This document shows, in pieces, positions 37,028 through 45,537 of a stretch of 64,000 nt of DNA. A program made the position numbers and the translations under genes. Positions within the stretch are counted from its first letter, which is position 1. Each line of letters opens with the position of its first letter. The stretch is from Gammaproteobacteria bacterium (GTDB taxonomy: Bacteria > Pseudomonadota > Gammaproteobacteria > UBA4575), in NCBI GenBank assembly GCA_011523795.1, contig WTFY01000006.1, forward strand, positions 62,001 to 126,000, in the 5' to 3' direction. The notes below the pieces were generated by a model that was not told where the DNA came from, ran no database searches, and saw nothing but the letters and a program-made list of their open reading frames with translations.

Positions 37028-38568
37028 GTCTGCCCCAATAACCGTTTTGCGACACCCGCAATTTCTCCTTTCTCCTTGGTAAGATGCTCAAGCAACTGAA
37101 TACGAATCTCCTTATATCCGCCACTTCCGCGGAACACCAGTTTAGCTCTCCGAAGTTCTTCTTCTAGTCCTGGTGCAGAACTAGACCGCCAATCAAACGA
37201 CACAAGGCGTTCACAAACTTGGGTAACAAAACTTGAGAATTTCTGCTCCTGTAATGACTTAAGTGAACTTTCCACTGTACTCTCAAGATCTGAACTTAAC
37301 CTGTCATCCGGTCGCCAATCACCCAAGTTCAATTTACCCGCTCGAAAGTAAAAAATGTCGTTCAGCACATGTAAAAAACCCCGAACGCCCTGATCAGTTG
37401 TAATAAGTGAATGCGGGCCATAAAACGCGAAATCCTTGCGCGGATCTAAGCCTTTGCTTTTCCGCGACTGGGACGCAGTTTGTTTGGCAATTTCCCGTAA
37501 ATCCTCCGCCCACTCGGACTCCGTTGCTGAGATTGCAGCCCGAAACTGGCGCCACGCGAAAATAAGAAATGCTGCTTGTTGCGCTCGGCTCCAGCCAAGA
37601 ACTTCTCCTTCCTGACGAGAACGACCTCCAAACAATCCTCCACTCCTCTTTGAGTGCCTACTATCCCAAGAACGGACAAATGTCGCTGACAAGGACTTAA
37701 TCCAAGCACTTTGAGTCACCCACCTATTATTGCGCTCCCCAAGCATATTTATCCTGTCATACCAGGGGCTCTTTGGAAATGACCACAACACCTCGGTCAA
37801 CTCTTGGGCTCGCGTTTCTCGATATACGATGTGACTCTCCTCCTGCTCAAGCCAATTTTCGCTCCTGAGAAGCGGATAGAGATCAAATGCCAAGCTGGGG
37901 TTGATGCGTTTAGGTTTTATGTTGATCGTCCAAAACAAATAAGCCTGCCAGCTTATGTCTAGCCCGACAAAGGCTACAACTGGGAGTTCGAAGTCTTTTA
38001 ACTTCGTAGCACTGTCAAATGCCCAAAGACGATGTTGCCCATCGATAACTTCGAAAGGTGGCAACTGTTTCGGTGACCAGTCAGAACTCCAGGTATCGTA
38101 GGGAAGTCGAAGTTGTGTAGTCCCATTAACGTCTACCAGTGACACTAGGTCCGAATTGGCCACGGTGCTTCCATAACGCTCGTCACCTTTAGTTAAGATA
38201 TTGAGTACAATTGCTGTTGGAAGCCAACCAGGTTTTCGAAGATTGTTAAAGTTTGTGCTTGCCCGCTTGGTCTCGCTCAGCGTTGACCAAGGAAAACCAT
38301 ACTCGACAAATCGGCTGATTTCTTCCGATCGCTTCGAATCGTGCTGTCGCTGAATACCAAGATCCTTTGTCCTCGGTGTTGCATCCTTGGCGACTCGTCT
38401 AGCAATACCTGAAAGGCTTCTAAGCTCTCGAGCAGAAAGTGAAAATAAGTAGAAATGTTTTTCTGGCTTGGAGCGGTATTCATCTGAATCGAAATCAATT
38501 TTATTCCAACCCGGTAACCACTGACGGACTTTCAATACGGGTACTAGGCTGTGTTGTCTTGTGCTCAT
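37024..38568 (-). CDS. DGQHR-domain protein (DndB/ParB-like fold)
   Basis: 514 residues. The signature VIDGQHRLWAF sits at about 174-183, preceded by RSEEISRFVEYG and GWLPTAIVLNI, and followed by FWTINIKPKRINPSLAFDLY, the arrangement of DGQHR proteins related to DndB and other DNA-modification-linked families with a ParB/sulfiredoxin-like core. About 300 more residues, rich in Arg and Trp, have no recognised domain. It is the first gene of the operon; two ATTCTAGGAT repeats lie 27 and 62 nt before its ATG. A role in DNA modification or restriction is inferred from the family and from the adjoining methylase. Confidence 0.8.
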   Translation of the reverse strand: MSTRQHSLVPVLKVRQWLPGWNKIDFDSDEYRSKPEKHFYLFSLSARELRSLSGIARRVAKDATPRTKDLGIQRQHDSKRSEEISRFVEYGFPWSTLSETKRASTNFNNLRKPGWLPTAIVLNILTKGDERYGSTVANSDLVSLVDVNGTTQLRLPYDTWSSDWSPKQLPPFEVIDGQHRLWAFDSATKLKDFELPVVAFVGLDISWQAYLFWTINIKPKRINPSLAFDLYPLLRSENWLEQEESHIVYRETRAQELTEVLWSFPKSPWYDRINMLGERNNRWVTQSAWIKSLSATFVRSWDSRHSKRSGGLFGGRSRQEGEVLGWSRAQQAAFLIFAWRQFRAAISATESEWAEDLREIAKQTASQSRKSKGLDPRKDFAFYGPHSLITTDQGVRGFLHVLNDIFYFRAGKLNLGDWRPDDRLSSDLESTVESSLKSLQEQKFSSFVTQVCERLVSFDWRSSSAPGLEEELRRAKLVFRGSGGYKEIRIQLLEHLTKEKGEIAGVAKRLLGQT

Positions 38569-39031
38569 TATGCTGTTACTTCCAGCTTCCCAGAATTCTA
38601 GGATGTATTTAGCCCGGACTATTCATTCCATTCTAGGATTAGGGTTTGCAGGCATGCATTAATTGTTTGTTATGGCTAAGAAGTTTATTGCTGAACCGGA
38701 ATCGATGTGAAAAAGAAACCGTACACCCACCATGCCCGACGATACCTGTCTTTCCTCTAATCTTCCAGTCGTACAATGCAAAAAAATGCATGCCGCTTTA
38801 GCCTGATGACCTAATTTCGCTACAGAATTTTGCCAAGCAAAAAGTTGGCAGGATAGTACGATTGGATAGAATGTCTATTACATTCAGCCCAGTTGACTGC
38901 ACACCCTTCTTCTTTACTTGCTGTACTAAGAGTCAGTTTAAATGTTTGCTAATTTTTAGTTGTCAGATATTTGCGAATCTAGTGGATCATACTACCTTCA
39001 ATATCACCCGACAAAAATCTAGATCACGTGA
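38569..39031. other. AT-rich gap between two defence operons
   Basis: 463 nt without a gene. It should hold the promoter of the DGQHR operon (right to left) and the terminator of the restriction operon (also right to left). Apart from the direct repeat at 38595-38639, no clear terminator hairpin was found. Confidence 0.5.
38595..38639. repeat. Two direct ATTCTAGGAT repeats
   Basis: Exact 10-nt copies at 38595-38604 and 38630-38639, 35 nt apart start to start, just before the DGQHR gene. They may be operator sites for the operon. Confidence 0.4.
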
Positions 39032-41857
39032 TTAATCCACTCCATCGATAAATGTCTCAACAAAACCCTTGATATTTTCAGTAATGCGCTCTGCAAAAGG
39101 AAGGCGTTCCCTGAGCTTTGGTTTTGTATGCGCAATGGCAATTACTGCATCCGGCAAGGGTGTCTTTTCAGTGAACAGATAATCTCCGATCACCCGCTGT
39201 AACCCCTCCACATCCAGCCCTTCCCCCTCACTCAAAGCCTGGATGGCCTTATGCTTCTCTTCCGTCCAGTACTGCTCGAACGCTGCACCTACATCACCTT
39301 CTTTCGGTATCTCGGGGAAATGCTCGGCAATGAATCGTTCAATCAGTTCTTTCTTGCTGTGTAGTTGAGCTTCAGTCTCCAGAATCTTGATGATTTTCTC
39401 ACATTCTTTTTCCTGTTCTTCAGGTTTGGCAGATTGCATGTTACGCAGCAGGGCAATGATATAACTGACGTTGATCTCATCTCGATGAATCAACTCCAGT
39501 TCGAAATCTATGTCATCTAGGATCGATACCTTTTCCTTTTGCCGGTTGGTTTTAACCTTGTCATACAAATCCAGGTACTTGCTCTTGTAGTCATCGAAAC
39601 ACTGCTCATCCATGGCCAAATCACCAAAACTGAACTCGGTAAAGCAGTTGAGTACATTTTTGATCCGGATCAGTTCACGAAACGCCTGGATGAACTTCAT
39701 TTCATCTTCTTCAGTCAGCAGTTCATTGACACTGTCCACAGTCGGAGCAATCTTCAGTAGTTCATTGACTGCCTCAGCAAACTTCTCCACATATTTCTCA
39801 TAGGGTTCCAGGATGACTTCTTCGATGGCTTTCTTGTTCGCAAACAGCTCGATCGCCTGGTCGGTGGCCGGCTTGAGGTTGCGAAAGCACACCACGTTGC
39901 CCTGTGACTTCTTTTGCCCCAGGATGCGGTTGGTGCGCGAATAGGCCTGGACCAGACCATGGTACTTGAGATTCTTGTCCACATAGATGGTATTGAGTGA
40001 TCTACTGTCAAAGCCGGTCAGGAACATGTTCACGACCAGCAGGATGTCAATTTGCCGCGACTTGACCTTTTTGCCGATATCCTTGTAATAGCCATAAAAT
40101 TTGTCGGTGGAGAAGTTGGTCCCGAAGGTCCCGTTATAATCTTGGATGAAGCTTTCCAGCTTGTCGCGGCTGTGCTGGTTGACATATCCGTGTGAAACAT
40201 CGGTGACATCCGTCTCAAGATTCCCGTCGGCATCCTGGTCGTCCTCATTGACCCGGTAGGAGAAGATCGTGCCGATCCTGAGATTGTGCTCTTTGGCGGC
40301 TTTCTTCTGTTTGAACAGTTCATAGTACTTGATCAGAGTCTGGATATTGGCCACACAGAAGATGGCTGTGAACTCCCGGGCATGGGTCTTGCGGTTATGG
40401 TTTTTAATGATGTAGTCAGCGATCAAATCCAGCCGCTCGTCCGCTTCCATGACCTCAGCCGTATCAATGGCCTCGACTTCAATGTCCCGGACTTCGTCTT
40501 TAATTTTAACAGTGCGGATGTACTCCACCGAGAACTTGAGCACGTTCTCATCCCGGATCGCATCGGTGATGACATACTTGTGCAGGCATTCGTTGAACAG
40601 GTCTTTGGTGGTGCGTTTGCCATGAACGTTGGTCGAGGAGTTCTCGGCAAAGATCGGGGTGCCGGTAAAGCCGAACATCTGGACCCTGGGGAAGTATTCT
40701 CTGATTCTCTTGTGCATGTCTCCGAACTGGCTGCGGTGACATTCATCAAAGATGAAGACCATGCCCTTCTCTTGTAAAGGAGCCATGGTTTTTTGGTACC
40801 AGTCCTTGCTGATGGCCGTGTTCAGCTTCTGCAGGGTGGTGACGATCAAAGAGATGTCATCGTCGCCGAGCTGTGCCACTAGTTCTTTCGTGTTGTTGGT
40901 GGCATCTACACTGCCTTCTCTGAAGCTGTTGAACTCCTTGATGGTCTGGTAGTCGAGATCCTTGCGATCCACCACGAACACAACCTTGTGCACGTGTGGG
41001 GACTGGGTGAGGATCTGGGCCGTCTTGAATGAAGTCAGGGTCTTGCCGGATCCGGTGGTATGCCAGACATACCCGAACTTCTCGCTGTTCTTCACCCGCT
41101 CGACGATCGCCTCGACCGTATGATACTGGTAGGGACGCAATACCATCAGCCTTTGTTCGCTTTCATTCAACACGACGTACTTGGTAATCAGCTTGGACAG
41201 CTGGCACTTCTCCAGGAACACCTCGGCAAATTCGCTGAGCTGGGTGATCTTTTTATTGGCAGAATCGGCCCAGAAAAAGGTTTGCTTGAAATCCTGGTTG
41301 GCTACAGGGTTATTGGCATAGTACTTGGTATTCACCCCATTACTGATGACAAAGAGTTGAATGTATCTGAACAGGCCATAACCTGCGGCAAAGGAGTGAC
41401 GGTGATAGCGGTTGGTCTGATTGAAGGCTTCCCGGAGTTCTAGGCCTCGGCGTTTGAGTTCAATCTGGACCAACGGCAAACCATTGATGAGCAGAGTCAC
41501 GTCATAACGGTTGGCGTAGGTGCCGTGCATGGTGACCTGATGGGTCACCTGGTATTCATTCTTGCACCAGTGGATCTGGTCGATCAGTTCAAGATATCCG
41601 ATCGTGCCGTCCTCTTTAGTGTAGTCCACCTTGTCGCGCAAGATCTTGGCTCTCTCGAAGATATTGCCGCGGGCAAGCTTGTTTAATACCTGCTTGAACT
41701 CCTGGTCGGACAGGCTTGTTTGGTTATGTTTCTCGAGCTGGCGTTTAAGGTTTTCAATCAGGTCCTTTTCATCCTTGATGTGTACCTGTTCAAAACCCAG
41801 GGTTTCCAGCTGGGCAATGAGCTTGTTCTCTAAGGCTTGTTCAGATTCAGTAGTCAT
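39032..41857 (-). CDS. hsdR: Type I restriction endonuclease subunit R
   Basis: 941 residues. The N-terminal PD-(D/E)xK nuclease is seen as D119 and E133-L-K135 (RYDVTLLING and QIELKRRG). A superfamily 2 motor follows with Walker A TTGSGKT (266-272), DECH (370-373), GFTGTP and later helicase motifs (LVVNMFLTGFDSRSLNTIYV, QAYSRTNR). The C-terminus binds the modification complex. With HsdM and HsdS it should translocate and cut unmodified foreign DNA. Its ATG overlaps the stop of the Abi_C-type gene by 4 nt. Confidence 0.95.
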   Translation of the reverse strand: MTTESEQALENKLIAQLETLGFEQVHIKDEKDLIENLKRQLEKHNQTSLSDQEFKQVLNKLARGNIFERAKILRDKVDYTKEDGTIGYLELIDQIHWCKNEYQVTHQVTMHGTYANRYDVTLLINGLPLVQIELKRRGLELREAFNQTNRYHRHSFAAGYGLFRYIQLFVISNGVNTKYYANNPVANQDFKQTFFWADSANKKITQLSEFAEVFLEKCQLSKLITKYVVLNESEQRLMVLRPYQYHTVEAIVERVKNSEKFGYVWHTTGSGKTLTSFKTAQILTQSPHVHKVVFVVDRKDLDYQTIKEFNSFREGSVDATNNTKELVAQLGDDDISLIVTTLQKLNTAISKDWYQKTMAPLQEKGMVFIFDECHRSQFGDMHKRIREYFPRVQMFGFTGTPIFAENSSTNVHGKRTTKDLFNECLHKYVITDAIRDENVLKFSVEYIRTVKIKDEVRDIEVEAIDTAEVMEADERLDLIADYIIKNHNRKTHAREFTAIFCVANIQTLIKYYELFKQKKAAKEHNLRIGTIFSYRVNEDDQDADGNLETDVTDVSHGYVNQHSRDKLESFIQDYNGTFGTNFSTDKFYGYYKDIGKKVKSRQIDILLVVNMFLTGFDSRSLNTIYVDKNLKYHGLVQAYSRTNRILGQKKSQGNVVCFRNLKPATDQAIELFANKKAIEEVILEPYEKYVEKFAEAVNELLKIAPTVDSVNELLTEEDEMKFIQAFRELIRIKNVLNCFTEFSFGDLAMDEQCFDDYKSKYLDLYDKVKTNRQKEKVSILDDIDFELELIHRDEINVSYIIALLRNMQSAKPEEQEKECEKIIKILETEAQLHSKKELIERFIAEHFPEIPKEGDVGAAFEQYWTEEKHKAIQALSEGEGLDVEGLQRVIGDYLFTEKTPLPDAVIAIAHTKPKLRERLPFAERITENIKGFVETFIDGVD

Positions 41858-42480
41858 GCTTCTTCAGGATTATTTTCCAAAGTGTAATCCCCCAGGTACA
41901 TCGCATAGGTCTCAGGTTCTTGTTCAAACAGTGCCTTGCTGTACATCACCTTTCCGTCCAAAGGGTACAAACCATCCAGATAGTTATTGAATGCTTCGTT
42001 CTTGTCATACCTGATCTCATCCTCTGTGAGAGCATCCAGTTTTCGCAGCATGTATGTACACAGGCTGTCGGTCATGCCAATCACCATCTCTGACAAGTCC
42101 GCATCGTTGACCTGTTCCTTGAATGAAGCCCTGCCGTGACTAATATCACCATGCTGGTTTCTCAGCTCCGCAAGATAGTGAACGATTGAACCCAGCCGAT
42201 TGGTCAAGTCCGCATCAAAGAATCTGTCTCTATCCTCCAGTGCAGAAAGGGCTTGCTTGAACAAACTTTGACAATCCCGGTATTCATCCAGAACATGGAG
42301 CGGCTCCTGCTTCAGCGAAGCAATGACTAGCTTGGAGATTCCTTCAATGACAGATTTACACGTTTCAATCGTGATATCAGGCTTCTCATCAACGTGCCCC
42401 TCAATGACATCAAGCAGGCTGTTGTAGTATTCAAGCCTGTATTTTTGAATCCTTTTGATTTCCCTCCTTACTCTTTCCAT
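41854..42480 (-). CDS. Abi_C-like (abortive-infection family) protein inside the hsd operon
   Basis: 208 residues, helical. The block ITIETCKSVIEGISKLVIAS followed by LAELRNQHGDISHGRASF resembles the abortive-infection C-terminal (Abi_C/HEPN-like) domain, where an RN...HG.xHG pattern is conserved. The N-terminal 30 residues are a basic helix (MERVRREIKRIQKYRLEYYN). It lies 12 nt behind hsdS and overlaps hsdR, so it is made together with the restriction enzyme. A backup abortive response or a regulator of restriction are both possible. Confidence 0.6.
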   Translation of the reverse strand: MERVRREIKRIQKYRLEYYNSLLDVIEGHVDEKPDITIETCKSVIEGISKLVIASLKQEPLHVLDEYRDCQSLFKQALSALEDRDRFFDADLTNRLGSIVHYLAELRNQHGDISHGRASFKEQVNDADLSEMVIGMTDSLCTYMLRKLDALTEDEIRYDKNEAFNNYLDGLYPLDGKVMYSKALFEQEPETYAMYLGDYTLENNPEEA

Positions 42481-42492
42481 GTGTGATTGAAA

Positions 42493-43647
42493 CTATACAA
42501 ACATTTGCTGGAACAGCCCTTTCTTGAAGATCTGGGCTTGTTTGATCTGTTCTGTGACTAATTCGATTTTTTTGTCAATCATAGATAGGAAGCTGGCAAT
42601 CTTTTGCTGTTCTTTAATATCCGGTGCGCTGAATGAGATTTTCTTCATCTCGCCCTTACTGATTTCAAGAAAGGTTGAACCGTTCGCTCTGCGTAAAAAC
42701 TGTTTTTTATTTTTAATAATCCAATAATAGATATATTCATTTGAAAATAGTAAGTCATTCACAATAAATGACTGAAAACCTTGGTTAGTGGTGCATTCTT
42801 TACGAGCAATACTCACTTCACCTATGGTAGCCCTGCTAGTGAACAATATAGTTCCTACAGGCAATAATGTTGCAGATGATTTAGCCAAACCTTCTTTAGA
42901 AATTTTGCGAATGCTATTTCCAGAGTATTTAAATTTAATTTCTGTGGGAGTAAACCAAAGAATATCTCCATTCCACAGATTTTGTTTATTAGTGTCAGGT
43001 GTGCCTCCTCCAGTTATTTGCCCAACACAACCTAATTTCTTTTCTTCCCAATCCGGATAATCTTTCCCCTGCTCATCCTTAAACCGAATTTCCTGACTGA
43101 AAAGCTTCTGCATCATGCCTTTCTTATACTGCTCCAGTAAGGATTTCTTTTTGCTTAATTGTTCAATCTTGGTATCGACGGATGACAGGAAGGCGGCAAT
43201 TTTTTGTTGTTCTTCTAGTGACTGAGAAATGAAAGCTTTACTTCGGTGCACATCATTTCGGTTTAAGGTAGGGACAGTTGAGCCTGAGTTATATCTCTCA
43301 AATCGAATTTGGTTGTAAAAGTAGTAAATGTATTTTGGGTCATTACCGAAAAAATCTGTCACCCATAAAGTTGTATTGTGTGGCCAAAAACTTTCATCAA
43401 CAAAAGTGACTTCCCCTATTGTTCCTGACCTACCAGTAATAACACCCGGTCCTTCAATCTTAAATTCATTATGGTGTCTTAGAATTCCATTTGAATACAC
43501 TACGGGGTACTTTCCGTCTTTAATTTGTGTTGTTGGCAAGTCAAAGCCTCTTTGAAGAGGAGCAATATTTTCAACCTTCCTACTTGCCCATTTCTCAAGA
43601 AATTCAGGAAATCGCAAAACTGGCTTTTTCTGCTGAGTTTCTGTCAT
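42493..43647 (-). CDS. hsdS: Type I restriction specificity subunit S
   Basis: 384 residues built as two halves. Each half has a target-recognition domain followed by a conserved coiled-coil: EEQQKIAAFLSSVDTKIEQL after the first and KEQQKIASFLSMIDKKIELV after the second. Each domain reads one half of a bipartite DNA site; the site cannot be inferred. A typical WASRKVENIAPLQRGFDLP start and DWEEKKLGCVGQITGGGTP second-domain start are visible. Confidence 0.94.
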   Translation of the reverse strand: MTETQQKKPVLRFPEFLEKWASRKVENIAPLQRGFDLPTTQIKDGKYPVVYSNGILRHHNEFKIEGPGVITGRSGTIGEVTFVDESFWPHNTTLWVTDFFGNDPKYIYYFYNQIRFERYNSGSTVPTLNRNDVHRSKAFISQSLEEQQKIAAFLSSVDTKIEQLSKKKSLLEQYKKGMMQKLFSQEIRFKDEQGKDYPDWEEKKLGCVGQITGGGTPDTNKQNLWNGDILWFTPTEIKFKYSGNSIRKISKEGLAKSSATLLPVGTILFTSRATIGEVSIARKECTTNQGFQSFIVNDLLFSNEYIYYWIIKNKKQFLRRANGSTFLEISKGEMKKISFSAPDIKEQQKIASFLSMIDKKIELVTEQIKQAQIFKKGLFQQMFV

Positions 43648-43663
43648 AAATTACTCTTTATTA

Positions 43664-45226
43664 TCAAAACGGACTTCCTATCCCTAGTTCCTTGCAGAAC
43701 CCTGCAATGGTTTTGTCCGTTTCCTGCATATCTGCCTCCAGTGCTTTTAAGTCTTCAGCGACTGCGCTAAGATTTACAGGTTTTTCTTCTTTAAAGGTAT
43801 CCACATACCGTGGAATATTCAGGTTGAAATCGTTCTGCTTGACCTGATCCAGACTAGCAACATAGGCATACTTGTCGATGGATTCTCGTTTTTGGTACGC
43901 ATCCACAATCTTTTCAACATGTTCATCCGTGAGGGTGTTCTGGTTTCCTGATTTCTCAAAATGCTGTGAAGCATCAATAAACAGAATATCGTTGTCATGT
44001 ACACGACACTTCTTCAACACCAGTATGCATGCAGGAATACTGGTCCCATAAAACAGGTTGGCCGGTAACCCAATCACAGCATCCAGATAGTTCTGTTCCT
44101 GGATAATGTATTTTCGTATTTCTTCTTCTGCAGTCCCCCGAAACAGCACTCCATGAGGCAGTACCACTGCCATCGTTGCATTCTCTGCCATCTGGTAGAT
44201 CATGTGCTGGACGAAGGCAAAATCCGCCTTGGTCTTGGGGGCTAGCCTGCCGTACTGACTGAACCGGTCATCGGTTTCGTAGAGCAGGTTATCCTTGCCT
44301 TTCCATCTGGCCGAAAAGGGCGGATTGGCCACGACGGCTTCAAAGCGATCATCCAGATGTTGTGGATACTCAAGCGTATCCTCCTGTCTGATATCAAACT
44401 GCCTGAAATGCACGTCATGCAGGATCATGTTCATGCGACAAAGGTTGTAGGTGGTCCGATTGAGTTCCTGCCCAAAGAACTCACTGACCTCGGCCTCCTT
44501 GCCAATCCTCAGCAGCAGTGAACCCGAACCGCAAGTCGGATCATAGGCGCTCTTGATGCGCGGTCTATCCAGCGTGACGATCTTGGCCAGGATCTTGGAG
44601 ACCTGTTGCGGGGTATAGAACTCTCCCGCCTTCTTGCCTGCACCGGATGCGAACTGGCCGATCAGATATTCATAGGCATCCCCCAGCACATCGGAGTCAG
44701 ATTCCTCCAGCCCAAAATCGATCTTGCCCAGATGCGCCAGAACTTTTGCAATGAGTGTATTACGGGCATCAGGAGTACGGCCTAATTTGGTGCTGCCCAA
44801 ATCCAGATCCTCGAACAACTTGTTGAAGTCATCCTCGCTTTCCGTGCCCATTGTGCTGGACTCGATATTATTGAGAATGATCTGTAAGTCTTCGAGAATG
44901 AAATTGCTTTTCTCTTCGAGATCAGCGTTGCCCTTGGCAGTGATGGCAGAAAACAACTCATCCGGTGCAAGGAAATAGCCAAGCTTCAGCAATGATTCTT
45001 CACGAATCGCATCAATATCCTCCTCATCCGTAACATCACAGTAATCCTTGACTTCCTCGGTTTCTAACAAAGTGTTGGCATAGAGATGTTGTTTTTCAGA
45101 AAGGTACTTGTAGAACACGAACCCCAGAATATAGTCACGGAACTCGTCCGCATCCATCTTGCCACGCAGCTCATTGGCAATGCTCCAGAGTTGCCTCTGC
45201 AACGTTTGTTTCTGGTCTTCTGTCAC
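43664..45226 (-). CDS. hsdM: Type I restriction-modification methyltransferase subunit M
   Basis: 520 residues. Helical N-domain (LWSIANELRGKMDADEFRDY), then SAM motif I DPTCGSGSLLL (229-239) and the adenine-methylase motif IV NPPF (301-304). GEFYTPQQVSKILAKIV is diagnostic for HsdM. It methylates adenine in the host site together with HsdS. First gene of the hsd operon; 16 nt to hsdS. Confidence 0.96.
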   Translation of the reverse strand: MTEDQKQTLQRQLWSIANELRGKMDADEFRDYILGFVFYKYLSEKQHLYANTLLETEEVKDYCDVTDEEDIDAIREESLLKLGYFLAPDELFSAITAKGNADLEEKSNFILEDLQIILNNIESSTMGTESEDDFNKLFEDLDLGSTKLGRTPDARNTLIAKVLAHLGKIDFGLEESDSDVLGDAYEYLIGQFASGAGKKAGEFYTPQQVSKILAKIVTLDRPRIKSAYDPTCGSGSLLLRIGKEAEVSEFFGQELNRTTYNLCRMNMILHDVHFRQFDIRQEDTLEYPQHLDDRFEAVVANPPFSARWKGKDNLLYETDDRFSQYGRLAPKTKADFAFVQHMIYQMAENATMAVVLPHGVLFRGTAEEEIRKYIIQEQNYLDAVIGLPANLFYGTSIPACILVLKKCRVHDNDILFIDASQHFEKSGNQNTLTDEHVEKIVDAYQKRESIDKYAYVASLDQVKQNDFNLNIPRYVDTFKEEKPVNLSAVAEDLKALEADMQETDKTIAGFCKELGIGSPF

Positions 45227-45537
45227 TTTGCAGGCTCTAACATATATACATGGCAGATTGTGCCTTAATCTCAGAATAATGAAGTTGTCCCGAAATTTCG
45301 TCTTTTGCTACTTGTTGCTATAAACTTTGAAATCGTACCATTATTTTCATAACACAACCTTTGTTTACAGGTGATACTGTCCGATCAGAAGAAGGGATCA
45401 ATAGTGCAATTTTTCGTCACTTCCGCCTTCCGCTTCCGAGTGTGAATGTGAGCGTGTAGAGTATCTGTTCATGCTCTATGAAAAGGTGCTCGCATCATTA
45501 CTAAAGGCCAGAAAAAGCAAAGAACGCGGTAAAATAG
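45227..45537. other. Divergent intergenic region hsdM / HEPN gene
   Basis: 311 nt, AT-rich, with promoters expected for both directions. I see no repeat, hairpin or tRNA here. Confidence 0.4.
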
